DNA from: Nocardioides antri
GTDB taxonomy: Bacteria; Actinomycetota; Actinomycetes; Propionibacteriales; Nocardioidaceae
Assembly (NCBI RefSeq): GCF_008373765.1
Contig: NZ_VUJW01000010.1
Span: forward strand, 1 to 64,000
Length of the DNA stretch: 64,000 bases
Direction of reading: 5' to 3'
Part shown: one piece after another, positions 1-6,830 of the stretch
How positions within the stretch are numbered: position 1 is the stretch's first letter
Layout: the number at the start of each line of letters is the position of its first letter
Program-made: the position numbers and the translations under genes
Notes under the pieces: generated by a model
Seen by the model: only the letters and a program-made list of their open reading frames with translations
Told to the model about the DNA's origin: nothing
Database searches by the model: none

Positions 1-267
1 GCCGACCGACCGCTAATCGGCACGAGCGCGCCCTTCGTGCGGCAGTAGCGGGCGCATGAAGGGCCGGAGAGGTCTACTCGCCCTCGGCCCACGCCGCGAC
101 CGGCAGCGAGAGGTAGACCCCAATCTCACAGGTGTCGGAAGTGGCCCGATGGAGCAACTACCGCGGCGTTGTTGTCACTGCCAAGGTGGTCGACCACCCA
201 GACAGTCACCACAACACCCCGGCAGTCCTTCGCCACTCGACCCGGGGATCGCCGATCCCTCAGACAA
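1..267. other. left-edge non-coding stretch
   Basis: I find no credible gene in this stretch. The open frames crossing it lack ribosome binding sites, and their composition looks like antisense shadow. It may be the 3' flank of a gene to the left of the window. Confidence 0.4.
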
Positions 268-336
268 ACCGGACCTTGGCTGGGTCCGGTCTTCAGCATT
301 CGGACCGTGAGCCCGCCTCCCGACGCCTAGGCGGGC
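268..336 (-). terminator. two hairpins at the 3' end of the Rrf2 gene
   Basis: Hairpin one has 8-bp arms ACCGGACC (268-275) and GGTCCGGT (283-290). Read on the minus strand it is followed by a short T-rich run (TTTGTCTG). Hairpin two has arms GCCCGCCT (311-318) and AGGCGGGC (329-336) and overlaps the Rrf2 stop codon. Together they probably end the minus-strand transcript that comes from 2122. The U-tract is weak, so an intrinsic terminator is inferred, not certain. Confidence 0.45.
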
Positions 337-773
337 AGGGGGTGCTCCCGCAGCAGGCGATCGAGGACGTCGGCGACGGTGTGGCGAGCCAGGGCCTCGG
401 CGACGGCCCCCTCGACGTCCTCGTAGACCTCGGCCAGGGTCGGGGGGATCCCGAAGCCGACCGGGCAGTCCTGCTTCGGGGGATGCGGGTGCAGCGCGAA
501 GAGCTGGTCGTCCCCGAGGAGGTCGTTCACCTCGCGGAGACTGATCTCCTCGGCGGGCCGGGCGAGTCGCCAACCCGTTCCGGGGCCGCGACCGACGACC
601 TCGAGGAGCCCCGCATCGCGGAGCGGGGCGAGCGTCCGCCGCAGCAGGACCGGGTGCGACAACAGGCTGTCGGCGATCTCGGCCGACGTCAGCGTCGGGT
701 TCCCGCGGCGCCGGGACAGCTCCAGCCAGCACAGGGCGTGGACGGCGATCGTCAGCCGGCTGTTGCTGCTCAT
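327..773 (-). CDS. Rrf2 family transcriptional regulator
   Basis: A 148-residue winged-helix regulator of the Rrf2 type. The N-terminal half carries the family pattern RLTIAVHAL, then TSAEIADSL, HPVLLRRTL and GLLEVVGRGPGTGWRLARP, the recognition helix and wing. The C-terminal half contains only one cysteine (DCPVG). The three-cysteine [2Fe-2S] ligand set of IscR or NsrR is therefore absent, and redox sensing through a cluster is unlikely. The ATG at 773 is chosen over an upstream ATG at 803 because AGGAGAGG lies just before it. The gene sits 69 bp downstream of the NIPSNAP/calycin pair on the same strand and may be their regulator. The effector is unknown. Confidence 0.8.
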   Translation of the reverse strand: MSSNSRLTIAVHALCWLELSRRRGNPTLTSAEIADSLLSHPVLLRRTLAPLRDAGLLEVVGRGPGTGWRLARPAEEISLREVNDLLGDDQLFALHPHPPKQDCPVGFGIPPTLAEVYEDVEGAVAEALARHTVADVLDRLLREHPLPA

Positions 774-842
774 CGACCTCTCCTGGACGGGGAAGCTCCT
801 CACGCAGATTCTGCCTCACCCGCGGTATGTCCGCAGACCGGA

Positions 843-1346
843 CTAGTCCCGGTCCCTCGTCCAGGTCATCACCCAGTTGGTCTCCCAGGTGGCTCCGTCG
901 TCCGTCGAGAACGCCTGCTCCCACACCGCGGAATGGGGCGCGATCGAGTGCCACAGGTAGCGCGCGCGGATCTCCGTCCCGTCGTACACGTCAGGACCGG
1001 TCGCCACGAAGCGCTGTCCGTCCTCCTCCCACCGACCGAACACCGGCGGCTGCAGGTGACCGGTATCGCTGTTGACCCAGTAGATGGTCCACCGGTCGTC
1101 GTGCGGGGTGTGCACGCGGATCGAGGAGCCGGCGAACCCGAGCTCGGGGTACCACATCTCGTCGATGCTGATGGCGCCGTTGTGCAGGGTCCCGGACGTT
1201 GCGGTGGCGTGGGTCTCGTACCACTCGTCCGACCCGGTGAGCGGCGAGCGGAGCCGCCTGTTCGCCACGTTCCACCGCCCCACCAGGAAGTCGAAGCCGG
1301 ACGTCCGCTTGGGGAGCCCGATCGGCTCGCGTGCGTCCAGGATCAT
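843..1346 (-). CDS. calycin/DUF1579-like conserved protein
   Basis: A 167-residue soluble protein beginning near FDFLVGRWNVANRRL, which resembles the opening strand of lipocalin/DUF1579-type barrels. Further along are the motifs DEMWYPELG, RWTIYWVNSDTG and WEQAFSTDDGATWETNW, typical of small beta-barrel proteins of unknown role. There is no signal peptide and no membrane segment. Its start overlaps the stop of the NIPSNAP gene by 4 bp (ATGA), so the two are translationally coupled. A function beyond binding a small ligand cannot be read from sequence. The family assignment comes from pattern recognition only. Confidence 0.65.
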   Translation of the reverse strand: MILDAREPIGLPKRTSGFDFLVGRWNVANRRLRSPLTGSDEWYETHATATSGTLHNGAISIDEMWYPELGFAGSSIRVHTPHDDRWTIYWVNSDTGHLQPPVFGRWEEDGQRFVATGPDVYDGTEIRARYLWHSIAPHSAVWEQAFSTDDGATWETNWVMTWTRDRD

Positions 1347-2122
1347 CGCGTCGCCGCCTCGGTCCGGGCCGGCGCGGGCGCCGGGTGCTGGGAGCGGGCG
1401 GTCGGCTGGAGCCGCAGGTACTGGCGGGCACTGACGCTACTCGCCAGCCGGGGTGCGATGTCGTCCTGCCACGCCCGGCTCGCCTGGAGCCTGGCGCGCG
1501 CCGCGTCGTACTCGTCCTCGGTGCCGAAGGAGGCCGTCCACACGAAGACGTTGTCCGAGCGGACCGGAAGGGCGGGGAAGTCGTTCTCGGCGGACTCGGT
1601 GCGATAGGTGGCGACGGCGGCGCCGAGCTGGTCCTGGACGGCTTGGTGGAAGTCGGTCGCCAGCCAGGCCTCCAGGCCTGCGTCCGGGGGATACGCGTAG
1701 ACCGTCACCGTCACCCACTCGTCGGTCGGCCGGGTCGGCCCGGTCGCCGAGGCCGGCGCCCGCTCGCCCGCTGGGTCCGGAGCGGGGTGGGCGGGCTCGG
1801 TGGGTCGGAGAAGGAGTACGTCGTCGCTGTCGATCATCGTGGCGTTGGCGGCGTCGCGGAACTCCTTCCAGACGGGGCCGTAGTAGAACGCCTCGAGCGC
1901 GCGCCGCCGTGCGTCCATGTCGGCGAATCCGCGGAACCACACGAACCGATCGGGGTCGTCCCGGTCGAGGAAGATGCCGCCGACGCGCATGCCGACGGCT
2001 TCCTGGGGCTCGATGAGCTCGCGCTCGAAGAGGCGGACCAGGTCGGACCGGGCTCCTGGGTGAAGCGTGTACTGGCGCAGCTCGACGACGTCGGCGGCGG
2101 ACATGGTGACCGGGAGAGCCAT
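1343..2122 (-). CDS. NIPSNAP family protein
   Basis: A 259-residue protein. Its first 100 residues show the NIPSNAP pattern: VVELRQYTLHPGARSDLVRLFE, then RVGGIFLDRDDPDRFVWFRGF and MDARRRALEAFYYGPVWKEFRDAANATM. NIPSNAP domains are ferredoxin-like dimeric alpha/beta barrels related to antibiotic-biosynthesis monooxygenases; their chemistry in bacteria is mostly undefined. The C-terminal third is a second, weaker barrel-like segment (WVTVTVYAYPPDAGLEAWL onward). The ATG at 2122 follows AAGGAG at a good spacing. This is the first gene of a probable NIPSNAP, calycin-like, Rrf2 transcript. An inverted repeat 26 bp upstream (2148-2166) may control it. Confidence 0.75.
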   Translation of the reverse strand: MALPVTMSAADVVELRQYTLHPGARSDLVRLFERELIEPQEAVGMRVGGIFLDRDDPDRFVWFRGFADMDARRRALEAFYYGPVWKEFRDAANATMIDSDDVLLLRPTEPAHPAPDPAGERAPASATGPTRPTDEWVTVTVYAYPPDAGLEAWLATDFHQAVQDQLGAAVATYRTESAENDFPALPVRSDNVFVWTASFGTEDEYDAARARLQASRAWQDDIAPRLASSVSARQYLRLQPTARSQHPAPAPARTEAATR

Positions 2123-2147
2123 GGGTGCTCCTTGTGGCGATGGGATA

Positions 2148-2166
2148 TGTAACTCGAATGGTTACA
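2148..2166. promoter_or_regulatory. inverted repeat TGTAAC-N7-GTTACA
   Basis: Perfect 6-bp arms with a 7-bp spacer, 26 bp upstream of the NIPSNAP start and inside the divergent promoter region shared with azoR. The form fits a dimeric repressor or activator site. The nearest candidate protein is the Rrf2 regulator at 327-773, which appears to be in the same transcript. That pairing is inferred. Confidence 0.45.
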
Positions 2167-2200
2167 CACTCGCTCGGCGTCCGCTTACCGGGTGAGCGGC

Positions 2201-2228
2201 GGAATAAGTGGACGAAGCGTCCAGTTAT
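2201..2228. promoter_or_regulatory. operator copy 1 (azoR promoter)
   Basis: A 28-bp site with outer arms GGAATAAGTG and CGTCCAGTTA. Its core TGGACG-AAG-CGTCCA is a perfect 6-bp inverted repeat. The same two 10-bp arms, at the same spacing, recur at 5166-5193 before the LLM monooxygenase gene. This copy lies 30 bp before the azoR start. The symmetry and length suit a TetR-family operator. The TetR at 6243-6800 is the best candidate because it is cotranscribed with the gene behind copy 2. Confidence 0.65.
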
Positions 2229-2257
2229 GCGTGCACCTACGACACAGGAGGTCACGC

Positions 2258-2923
2258 ATGCATCTTCTCCACCTGGACTCGAGTGCCCGGCGCGACTCGA
2301 TCTCCCGGCGTCTCGGCGAGGAGTTCCGGTCCACCTTCGTGGCGGCCGAGCCTCGAGCCGCGGTCACCTACCGCGACCTGTGCGCGCCGCCGATCCCGCC
2401 CATCACGGAGGCGTGGACCCGGATCTGCGACAACCTGCTCCGGGACCAGATCGCCGATCTCGACGACCTGCACCGCGGGGCGCGGACTGCGGAGGAGAAG
2501 GTCGCGTGGGCCGTCGTCGCGCCCCTCCTCGCCGAGCTGGTCGCCGCCGACGTCGTCCTCCTCACGGCCCCGATGTACAACTTCGGCATCCCCGCCGCGC
2601 TCAAGGCCTGGATCGACCAGGTCACCTTCCCTCGCATGAACCTGGGCCACCGGCGGTTCGTGGTCGTTGGCGCGCAGGGCGGCAGCTACGCCCCCGGCCG
2701 TCCGCGCGCGCCGATGGAGCACCATCTCCGCTACCTGTCCGACTTCATCTTCGGTCACTACTCGGTTCCCGAGCCCCTCACCGTCGTGGCCGAGCTGAGC
2801 AATGCCCGGGTGGACCCGGTGCTCGCGCAGTTCAAGGGCGCCCACGAGGACTCGGTCGCCGCAGCGCTCGCGTCCGTCCGGAGCGCGGCGCGTGAGGTCG
2901 CGTCTCTCGTCGAGGCACGGTGA
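2258..2923 (+). CDS. azoR: FMN-dependent NADH-azoreductase
   Basis: A 221-residue flavodoxin-fold quinone/azo reductase. The opening LLHLDSSARRDSISRRL is the phosphate-binding loop for FMN. The block APMYNFGIPAALKAWIDQV is the AzoR signature around the isoalloxazine ring, and GGSYAPG is a second flavin contact. Family enzymes reduce quinones and azo dyes with NADH and protect against thiol and electrophile stress. The ATG at 2258 follows AGGAGG at 6 bp; upstream starts lack this. The stop overlaps the start of the SMR exporter gene, giving a reductase-efflux operon. A TetR-like operator sits just upstream. Confidence 0.9.
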   Translation: MHLLHLDSSARRDSISRRLGEEFRSTFVAAEPRAAVTYRDLCAPPIPPITEAWTRICDNLLRDQIADLDDLHRGARTAEEKVAWAVVAPLLAELVAADVVLLTAPMYNFGIPAALKAWIDQVTFPRMNLGHRRFVVVGAQGGSYAPGRPRAPMEHHLRYLSDFIFGHYSVPEPLTVVAELSNARVDPVLAQFKGAHEDSVAAALASVRSAAREVASLVEAR

Positions 2924-3246
2924 TGGTGGGCCCGTGGGTGTGGCTGCTCGCTGCCGGACTGGTGGAGGTGGCCTGGACGCAGAGCATCAAGCCGACCGAA
3001 GGGTTCACCAGGCCGGTGCCCACGCTCGTGTGCTTCCTGCTCGGCGTCTCGTCGGTCTACCTGCTGACGCGCGCGATGGACGGACTTCCCGTCGGGACCG
3101 CCTATTGCGTCTTCACGGGCATCGGCGCGCTGGGCGCGGTCGCTCTCGGTGTCCTCTGGAGCGGTGACCGGGTCTCAGCCCTGAGGATGGCCGGCCTGGC
3201 GCTGCTCGTCGCCGGGCTGCTGGTCGTGCGGCTGGACGAGCAATGA
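2920..3246 (+). CDS. SMR family exporter, SugE/Gdx-like
   Basis: A 108-residue four-helix small multidrug resistance protein. The first helix carries the essential glutamate in GLVEVAWTQSIKPTEGF, followed by LPVGTAYCVFTGIGALG, a pattern that favours the SugE/Gdx (guanidinium exporter) branch over EmrE. Gdx proteins exchange guanidinium or small quaternary cations for protons as antiparallel dimers in the inner membrane. Translation can begin at GTG 2920 or at the ATG that follows directly at 2923; both overlap the azoR stop. No guanidine riboswitch is seen, so substrate control probably comes through the TetR-type operator upstream of azoR. Confidence 0.8.
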   Translation: MMVGPWVWLLAAGLVEVAWTQSIKPTEGFTRPVPTLVCFLLGVSSVYLLTRAMDGLPVGTAYCVFTGIGALGAVALGVLWSGDRVSALRMAGLALLVAGLLVVRLDEQ

Positions 3247-3289
3247 GCCGGGAGGACGCAGAGGGGCGTGCCAGCAGCCGTCATGCTCG

Positions 3290-3895
3290 TCATGGCAGGA
3301 GGCCCTCGATCGTGCGGCGCAGGGTCTCGAGAGCGTCCTGGTCCCCGCGACGCAACGCGATGTTCACCGCGCACAAGGTCGCGTCGAGCTGGAAGGCGGC
3401 CAGCTCCACGTCGAGGTCCGACGACGTCTGACCGGCCTCCTTGGCGCGGCCGAGCTCCTTCGCCAGGACCCGCACCCAGTCCCGCTGGTCCCGGAAGAGT
3501 GCGTCCCGGACGGCGCCGGGCCGGCCGTCGAACCGCGCCATGTTCGCGACGCGGAAGCAGCCACCTGCGAACAGGGGGGTGGTGGCGTACGCCACCCACC
3601 GGTCCAGCAGGGCGTGCAGGCGCTCGGCGCCGTGCGGCTCGTGCCGGACGGGGTCCAGCACGAAGGCGATGAACATCTCCCGCGCGTGCTCGACCACCGC
3701 CAGCTGCAGTGCCTCCTTGTGCTTGAACTGAGCCTGCACCCCGGCCTTGGTGAGGCCCACCGCGCTGGCGAGGCGGCCGAAGGTCACCTGGTCGAGGTCG
3801 TCCTCCGACGCGATGTCGACCGCGACGTCCAGCACGGCGCGCCTGGTCCTGGCGCCGCGGAGCAGCCGCTTGTCCGTCACCGTCGTGTCCGTCAT
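3290..3895 (-). CDS. TetR family transcriptional regulator
   Basis: A 201-residue TetR-type repressor. The N-terminal helix-turn-helix spans roughly residues 12-60 (RGARTRRAVLDVAVDIA, VTFGRLASAVGLTKAGVQAQFKHKE). The rest is a helical ligand-binding and dimerisation domain with the pattern GGCFRVANMARFDGRPGAVRD common in the TetR_C_16/YxaF-type group. The ATG at 3895 overlaps the stop of the SGNH hydrolase gene by 4 bp, so the regulator is the second gene of that transcript. The 16-bp palindrome before the first gene (4585-4600) is the obvious autoregulatory operator. Confidence 0.87.
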   Translation of the reverse strand: MTDTTVTDKRLLRGARTRRAVLDVAVDIASEDDLDQVTFGRLASAVGLTKAGVQAQFKHKEALQLAVVEHAREMFIAFVLDPVRHEPHGAERLHALLDRWVAYATTPLFAGGCFRVANMARFDGRPGAVRDALFRDQRDWVRVLAKELGRAKEAGQTSSDLDVELAAFQLDATLCAVNIALRRGDQDALETLRRTIEGLLP

Positions 3896-4575
3896 CGCGA
3901 GACCGCCCGATGGTCCCTGATCAGTGCGGCGAGGCTCTTGACGTACTCCGCAGCGAGGACCGCCTGGCCCGACGAGCTGAAGTGGATGCCATCGGCGCTC
4001 ACCAGGTTCGGCCGGTCGTTGATCGGGTGGTCCCACATCTCGACGACGACAGCCCCGCGGGTGGAAGCGACCGAGCGGACGATGTCGTTCAGGCGGCGGA
4101 TGCGGTCCGTCCAGTCGGCGAAGGTGGGTACGACGAAGGCCCGTCCCAGCGTGAAGGTCATCAGCTGCGCGCCGGTGTCCGCCGCCTGGGCGTACAGCCG
4201 GTCGAGGTTCCTCTCGATCGCCGGGTAGTCGGGCGTCCGCGTCAGCAGGTCGTTGGGCCCGCTCGGGACGTGCAGGAGATGAGGAGCGAATGCGCGGATG
4301 CGGTCGACCTGGTCCCTCAGTGCGTCGACCGTGGTGGCGCCGACGCGGGCGATGTTGGAGTACTCCAGGTCGGGAGCGACCAGGCGCAGGGTGGTGGCGA
4401 CGCGCTCCGGCCAGCCTTCGGGCGCGTAGCCGGGGCTCGGGTCCCCGACGCCGGCGGACAGGCTGTCCCCGATGACGCCGAAGCGGCGCCAGGGCGCCCC
4501 GGCGAGCAACCCGCCGGCACCGCCCGGGGAGAGGCAGTAGGGATCGGTGGCTTCGGTGAGATCTGAATGCGGCAC
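3892..4575 (-). CDS. SGNH/GDSL hydrolase
   Basis: About 227 residues with the four SGNH blocks. Block I is GDSLSAG (catalytic Ser near residue 38). Block II has a glycine in ARVGATT. Block III is PSGPNDLL (Asn). Block V is SADGIHFSSSG with the Asp-x-x-His pair. Such enzymes hydrolyse esters or acyl groups of small molecules or carbohydrates; no signal peptide is seen, so it acts in the cytosol. The start is uncertain. GTG 4575 is preferred because the TetR operator lies immediately upstream; that implies a leaderless or near-leaderless message, since no Shine-Dalgarno is visible. It is coupled to the downstream TetR gene. Confidence 0.8.
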   Translation of the reverse strand: MPHSDLTEATDPYCLSPGGAGGLLAGAPWRRFGVIGDSLSAGVGDPSPGYAPEGWPERVATTLRLVAPDLEYSNIARVGATTVDALRDQVDRIRAFAPHLLHVPSGPNDLLTRTPDYPAIERNLDRLYAQAADTGAQLMTFTLGRAFVVPTFADWTDRIRRLNDIVRSVASTRGAVVVEMWDHPINDRPNLVSADGIHFSSSGQAVLAAEYVKSLAALIRDHRAVSR

Positions 4576-4584
4576 CAGTTCAGT

Positions 4585-4600
4585 ATACGGTCGACCGTAT
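4585..4600. promoter_or_regulatory. 16-bp perfect palindrome, TetR operator
   Basis: ATACGGTCGACCGTAT is fully self-complementary. It sits between the minus-strand SGNH-TetR operon and the plus-strand GNAT gene, 10 bp from the SGNH start. Palindromes of this shape are typical TetR-family operators in actinobacteria. It could control both divergent units. Confidence 0.75.
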
Positions 4601-4636
4601 TGTCGAACCACGTTGCCAGAAGAGAAGAGGTCTCGG

Positions 4637-5176
4637 ATGAACAACACCCCACCGCCCGACGCCCGGCCGGAGCCGGAGATCCGCGAGCTTCCCGGCGAGC
4701 AGATCGACGTCGTCGAGCCGCTGTGGCTCTCGCTGGACGCCGAGCACCGGCGGCTCGGTCCCGCGTGGGCGCCGTGGTGGGACCCGGCGACGACATGGGA
4801 GATCCGACGTGAGCGCTACCGACACTGGCTGGCCGAACCCGACGCCTTCGCGCTCGCTGCGTACGACGACGGCGCGGAACCCGTGGGCTATCTCCTCGCC
4901 CACTTCCTGGCCGGCCCGGACGACACCTGGGTGACCGGGCCGCGGATCTGCTCGATCGAGTCGCTCTCCGTGGCGCCCTCGTGGCGCGGCCAGGGGGTCG
5001 GCGGCCGGCTGCTGGCGGCCGCACGAGCGCGGATGGCCTCGGTGGGCGTGCAGGACCTGTGGGTGGGCGTCGTGCACGGCAACGAGGACGCGCTGCGGTT
5101 CTACCGTCGCCACGGCCTCCGCCCGCTCATGGTGACCGTCGGGTCGATGCCGGGACCCCCGTCGTGGAATAAGTGA
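4637..5176 (+). CDS. GNAT family N-acetyltransferase
   Basis: A 179-residue acetyl-CoA-dependent transferase. The GNAT core is seen as IESLSVAPSWRGQGVGGRLLAAARA (motif A, with the RGQGVG pyrophosphate loop) followed by VGVVHGNEDALRFYRRHGLRP (motif B). The amine substrate cannot be told from sequence. The ATG at 4637 has an AAGAGG-like site upstream. An earlier in-frame ATG at 4547 would place the TetR palindrome inside the coding region and is less likely. Its stop codon lies inside the second copy of the split operator, so this gene and the next unit are closely packed. Confidence 0.85.
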   Translation: MNNTPPPDARPEPEIRELPGEQIDVVEPLWLSLDAEHRRLGPAWAPWWDPATTWEIRRERYRHWLAEPDAFALAAYDDGAEPVGYLLAHFLAGPDDTWVTGPRICSIESLSVAPSWRGQGVGGRLLAAARARMASVGVQDLWVGVVHGNEDALRFYRRHGLRPLMVTVGSMPGPPSWNK

Positions 5177-5193
5177 GACGACCGTCCAGTTAG
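5166..5193. promoter_or_regulatory. operator copy 2 (LLM promoter)
   Basis: The arms GGAATAAGTG (5166-5175) and CGTCCAGTTA (5183-5192) match copy 1 at 2201-2228 exactly and at identical spacing; only the central bases differ. The left arm overlaps the GNAT stop codon, so its sequence there is under two constraints. The LLM start lies 53 bp downstream. Confidence 0.65.
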
Positions 5194-5245
5194 CCCCACC
5201 TCGCCCTCGGAAGTTCCTGAGGCCCGATGAGAGAGGTCGTTCGCC

Positions 5246-6232
5246 ATGGTCGAGCATCATCAGGTCGGCATCGTGTTCGGCAGCCTGACGCCACCCGAGG
5301 ACCTTCCCGCGGGCGCCGCCCTCGCCGAGGAGCTCGGCTTCGGGGAGCTCTGGTTCTCCGAGGACTGCTTCTTCACCGGAGGCATGTCCGGGCTCACCCA
5401 GCTGCTCTCCTCCACCTCGCGCATCCCCGCCGGGCTAGGGCTGGCCAGCGCCATGACGCGGCACCCGGCTGTCCTCGCGATGGAGCTCGCGGGCATCGCC
5501 CGCCTCTACCCCGGACGAACGCGAGCGACGATCGGACTCGGCAACCGCCACTGGCTGGAGCAGATGGGGCTGCTCCCGGACCGCCCGTTGTCGACGGTGG
5601 TCGAGACCGTCGACGTCGTACGGCGTCTCTTGGCGGGCGATGCGGTCGACACCGAGACGCGCCAGCACCGGTTCCGCGACATCAGGCTGTCCTTCCCGCC
5701 CGCCGTCCCTCCGGAGCTGTGGGTCGGTGCCGTGAACGCGCGAGCCCTGGCGCGGGCAGGCGCCGTGGCCGACGGCGTCCTGCTCTCGGTGCTGTCCAGC
5801 CCGGCGTACGTCCGCTGGGCCACCTCCCTCGTCGCCAAGGGTGCCCGCGAGGCCGACCGCCCGAGGCCGAGGGTCACCGCTTTCGCGCTGGCCGCGATCG
5901 ACGACGACGCCGGTCGAGCCCTGGACGCCGTCAGGGACGCGGTGGGGTTCTTCGTCGGTGCAGAAGCGCAGACCGCTCTGGTCACCCGGTCGCCCCTTGC
6001 CGAGGAGATCGCGCGCCACCTGTCCGCGGATCCCGACGCGGCAGGAGGAGTGCGGCCGGCCGACCACTGGGTCCGGGAGCTCGCAGTGACCGGCGATCCC
6101 GGCACCGTGACGGCCCGGATCGACGAGCTGCTCGACGCGGGCGCGGACAGCGTGGGGCTGTGGTTGTTCCCGCCGCAGGACCTGGGCGAGGTCATGCGTC
6201 GCCTCGCCCGCGAGATCGGACGGGTCCACTAG
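5246..6232 (+). CDS. LLM class (luciferase-like) oxidoreductase, F420/flavin type
   Basis: A 328-residue TIM-barrel enzyme of the bacterial luciferase/F420 superfamily. Family marks are VGIVFGSLTPPEDLPAGAALAEELGF at the first strand, AGLGLASAMTRHPAVLAMELAGI, and PPELWVGAVNARALARAGAVADGVLLSVL late in the barrel. The family transfers hydride to or from F420 or FMNH2 on small organic substrates. The ATG at 5246 has GAGAGG upstream. The gene is followed 10 bp later by a TetR gene and preceded by the split operator shared with azoR, which suggests a common inducer such as a quinone or electrophile. The substrate is unknown. Confidence 0.82.
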   Translation: MVEHHQVGIVFGSLTPPEDLPAGAALAEELGFGELWFSEDCFFTGGMSGLTQLLSSTSRIPAGLGLASAMTRHPAVLAMELAGIARLYPGRTRATIGLGNRHWLEQMGLLPDRPLSTVVETVDVVRRLLAGDAVDTETRQHRFRDIRLSFPPAVPPELWVGAVNARALARAGAVADGVLLSVLSSPAYVRWATSLVAKGAREADRPRPRVTAFALAAIDDDAGRALDAVRDAVGFFVGAEAQTALVTRSPLAEEIARHLSADPDAAGGVRPADHWVRELAVTGDPGTVTARIDELLDAGADSVGLWLFPPQDLGEVMRRLAREIGRVH

Positions 6233-6242
6233 CCTCCGAGTG

Positions 6243-6800
6243 ATGAAGATGCAGCGGGCGGATGCCGCACGGAACACCGAGCAGCTGCTCGCGGCCGCGG
6301 CGCGGCTCTTCGCGGAGCGGGACCCGGCCGAGGTGACCATGGAGGAGATCGCCCAGGCGGCAGGCGTCGGGAAGGCGACCCTCTACCGGCGGTTCCCGGA
6401 CCGTGCCTCCATCGCTGCGGCGCTCCTGGGCGAGCACGAGACAGAGCTGCAGGAGGCGATGCTCCGGGGGGAGCCGCCACTGGGACCGGGTGCTCCTCCC
6501 GGTGAGCGCCTGGCCGCCTTCTACGGAGCCATGGTGGAGCTTCTCGAACGGCACGGCCGGCTGGTGCTCGGCACGGAGGTCGGGCACGAGCGGTTCTCCG
6601 TGGGCGCCTACGGGTTCTGGCGAGCGCACGTCCTCGCCCTGCTGCGGGAAGCGGACTGCCGGGACCCGCAGGCCATGGTCGACCTGCTCCTGGCTCCGGT
6701 GGCGCCGGAGGTCTACCTCTACCAGCGGCGGCGGCTCCGGGTCGCCAGCGCCCGGATCCGGACGAACCTGGAAGAGCTCGCGCGTCGCATGCTGGGATGA
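6243..6800 (+). CDS. TetR family transcriptional regulator
   Basis: A 185-residue TetR protein. The DNA-binding domain covers about residues 4-50 (DAARNTEQLLAAAARLFAER, TMEEIAQAAGVGKATLYRRFPDR), followed by a short helical sensor domain. It lies 10 bp after the LLM gene, almost certainly in one transcript. It is therefore the best candidate for the repressor that binds the operator pair at 5166-5193 and 2201-2228. GTG 6240 and ATG 6249 are alternative starts only a codon or two away. Its C-terminal end nearly meets the convergent MalY gene. Confidence 0.87.
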   Translation: MKMQRADAARNTEQLLAAAARLFAERDPAEVTMEEIAQAAGVGKATLYRRFPDRASIAAALLGEHETELQEAMLRGEPPLGPGAPPGERLAAFYGAMVELLERHGRLVLGTEVGHERFSVGAYGFWRAHVLALLREADCRDPQAMVDLLLAPVAPEVYLYQRRRLRVASARIRTNLEELARRMLG

Positions 6801-6830
6801 CGTCGCGGCGTGACGCCGGCCCTGCGGGCC

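Noticed and set aside
327-773. Iron-sulfur sensing by the Rrf2 protein
   Set aside because: Only one cysteine is present, so the three-Cys cluster site of IscR/NsrR is missing.
2920-3246. Guanidine riboswitch before the SugE/Gdx-like gene
   Set aside because: The gene overlaps azoR, and the only leader (2123-2257) shows palindromic operators, not the ykkC-type structure.
3907-4566. Plus-strand frame of about 218 residues opposite the SGNH gene
   Set aside because: The SGNH gene has all four catalytic blocks; the opposite frame shows Val/Arg/Asp shadow composition.
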